Shown one piece after another: positions 5,591 to 5,606 of a DNA stretch of 5,606 nt; within the stretch, counting starts at the first letter, position 1; each line of letters begins with the position of its first letter. The notes under the pieces are model-generated. The model did not search any database, was not told where the DNA came from, and saw only the letters and a program-made list of their open reading frames with translations. A program made the position numbers and the translations under genes. Source of the DNA: Omnitrophica WOR_2 bacterium RIFCSPHIGHO2_02_FULL_67_20 (lineage in GTDB: Bacteria > Omnitrophota > Gorgyraeia > Aquiviventales > Aquiviventaceae); contig MHGT01000013.1 of NCBI GenBank assembly GCA_001805695.1, positions 15,362 to 20,967 of the forward strand, read 5' to 3'.

Positions 5591-5606
5591 CCCACCACCT
5601 GGCTCG

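Noticed and set aside
5587..5606. Tail of a moaD gene at the right edge
   Set aside because: The frame ending at the TGA (5589-5587) shows only five residues, SQVVG, and not the Gly-Gly end expected of MoaD, so the upstream gene cannot be named.

Overview
The window looks like ordinary chromosome from a GC-rich Gram-negative-type bacterium. It carries molybdenum-cofactor (Moco) genes, a Tat translocase subunit, a cobalamin-type radical SAM protein and the start of a ComEC competence protein. Gene content and base composition would fit Nitrospirota, NC10 or a related delta-type lineage, but that placement is an impression from protein style and not a test. No transposase, integrase, CRISPR array, tRNA or rRNA is visible.

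Every gene I can support is on the minus strand, so transcription runs from the right edge to the left. In that order they are: moaE (5590-5156), tatC (about 5139-4381), mobA (4388-3798), a class V PLP enzyme of the cysteine-desulfurase type (3724-2513), a B12-fold radical SAM protein (2494-743) and a 63-residue four-cysteine protein (743-552). tatC and mobA overlap by 8 bases. The radical SAM stop and the small-protein start share one base (TGATG). The radical SAM gene starts 18 bases after the PLP gene. The widest gap is 73 bases (3725-3797). This spacing suggests one operon, possibly with an internal start before the PLP gene.

A strong Rho-independent terminator (450-416) follows the small gene. 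Its transcript side holds a perfect 12-bp inverted repeat (525-474) and a plausible extended -10 promoter (534-529). About 50 bases beyond the terminator begins comEC (366 to the left edge, partial). The terminator may simply end the operon. Alternatively, the 110 bases from 525 to 416 may be a structured leader or small RNA in front of comEC.

Functionally, MoaE builds the dithiolene of molybdopterin, MobA adds GMP to give the bis-MGD-type cofactor, and TatC exports folded cofactor-loaded enzymes, so the first three genes form a coherent route to exported molybdoenzymes. The PLP enzyme could mobilise sulfur, perhaps for cofactor sulfuration. The radical SAM protein and the four-cysteine protein appear to be a coupled pair whose substrate I cannot name.
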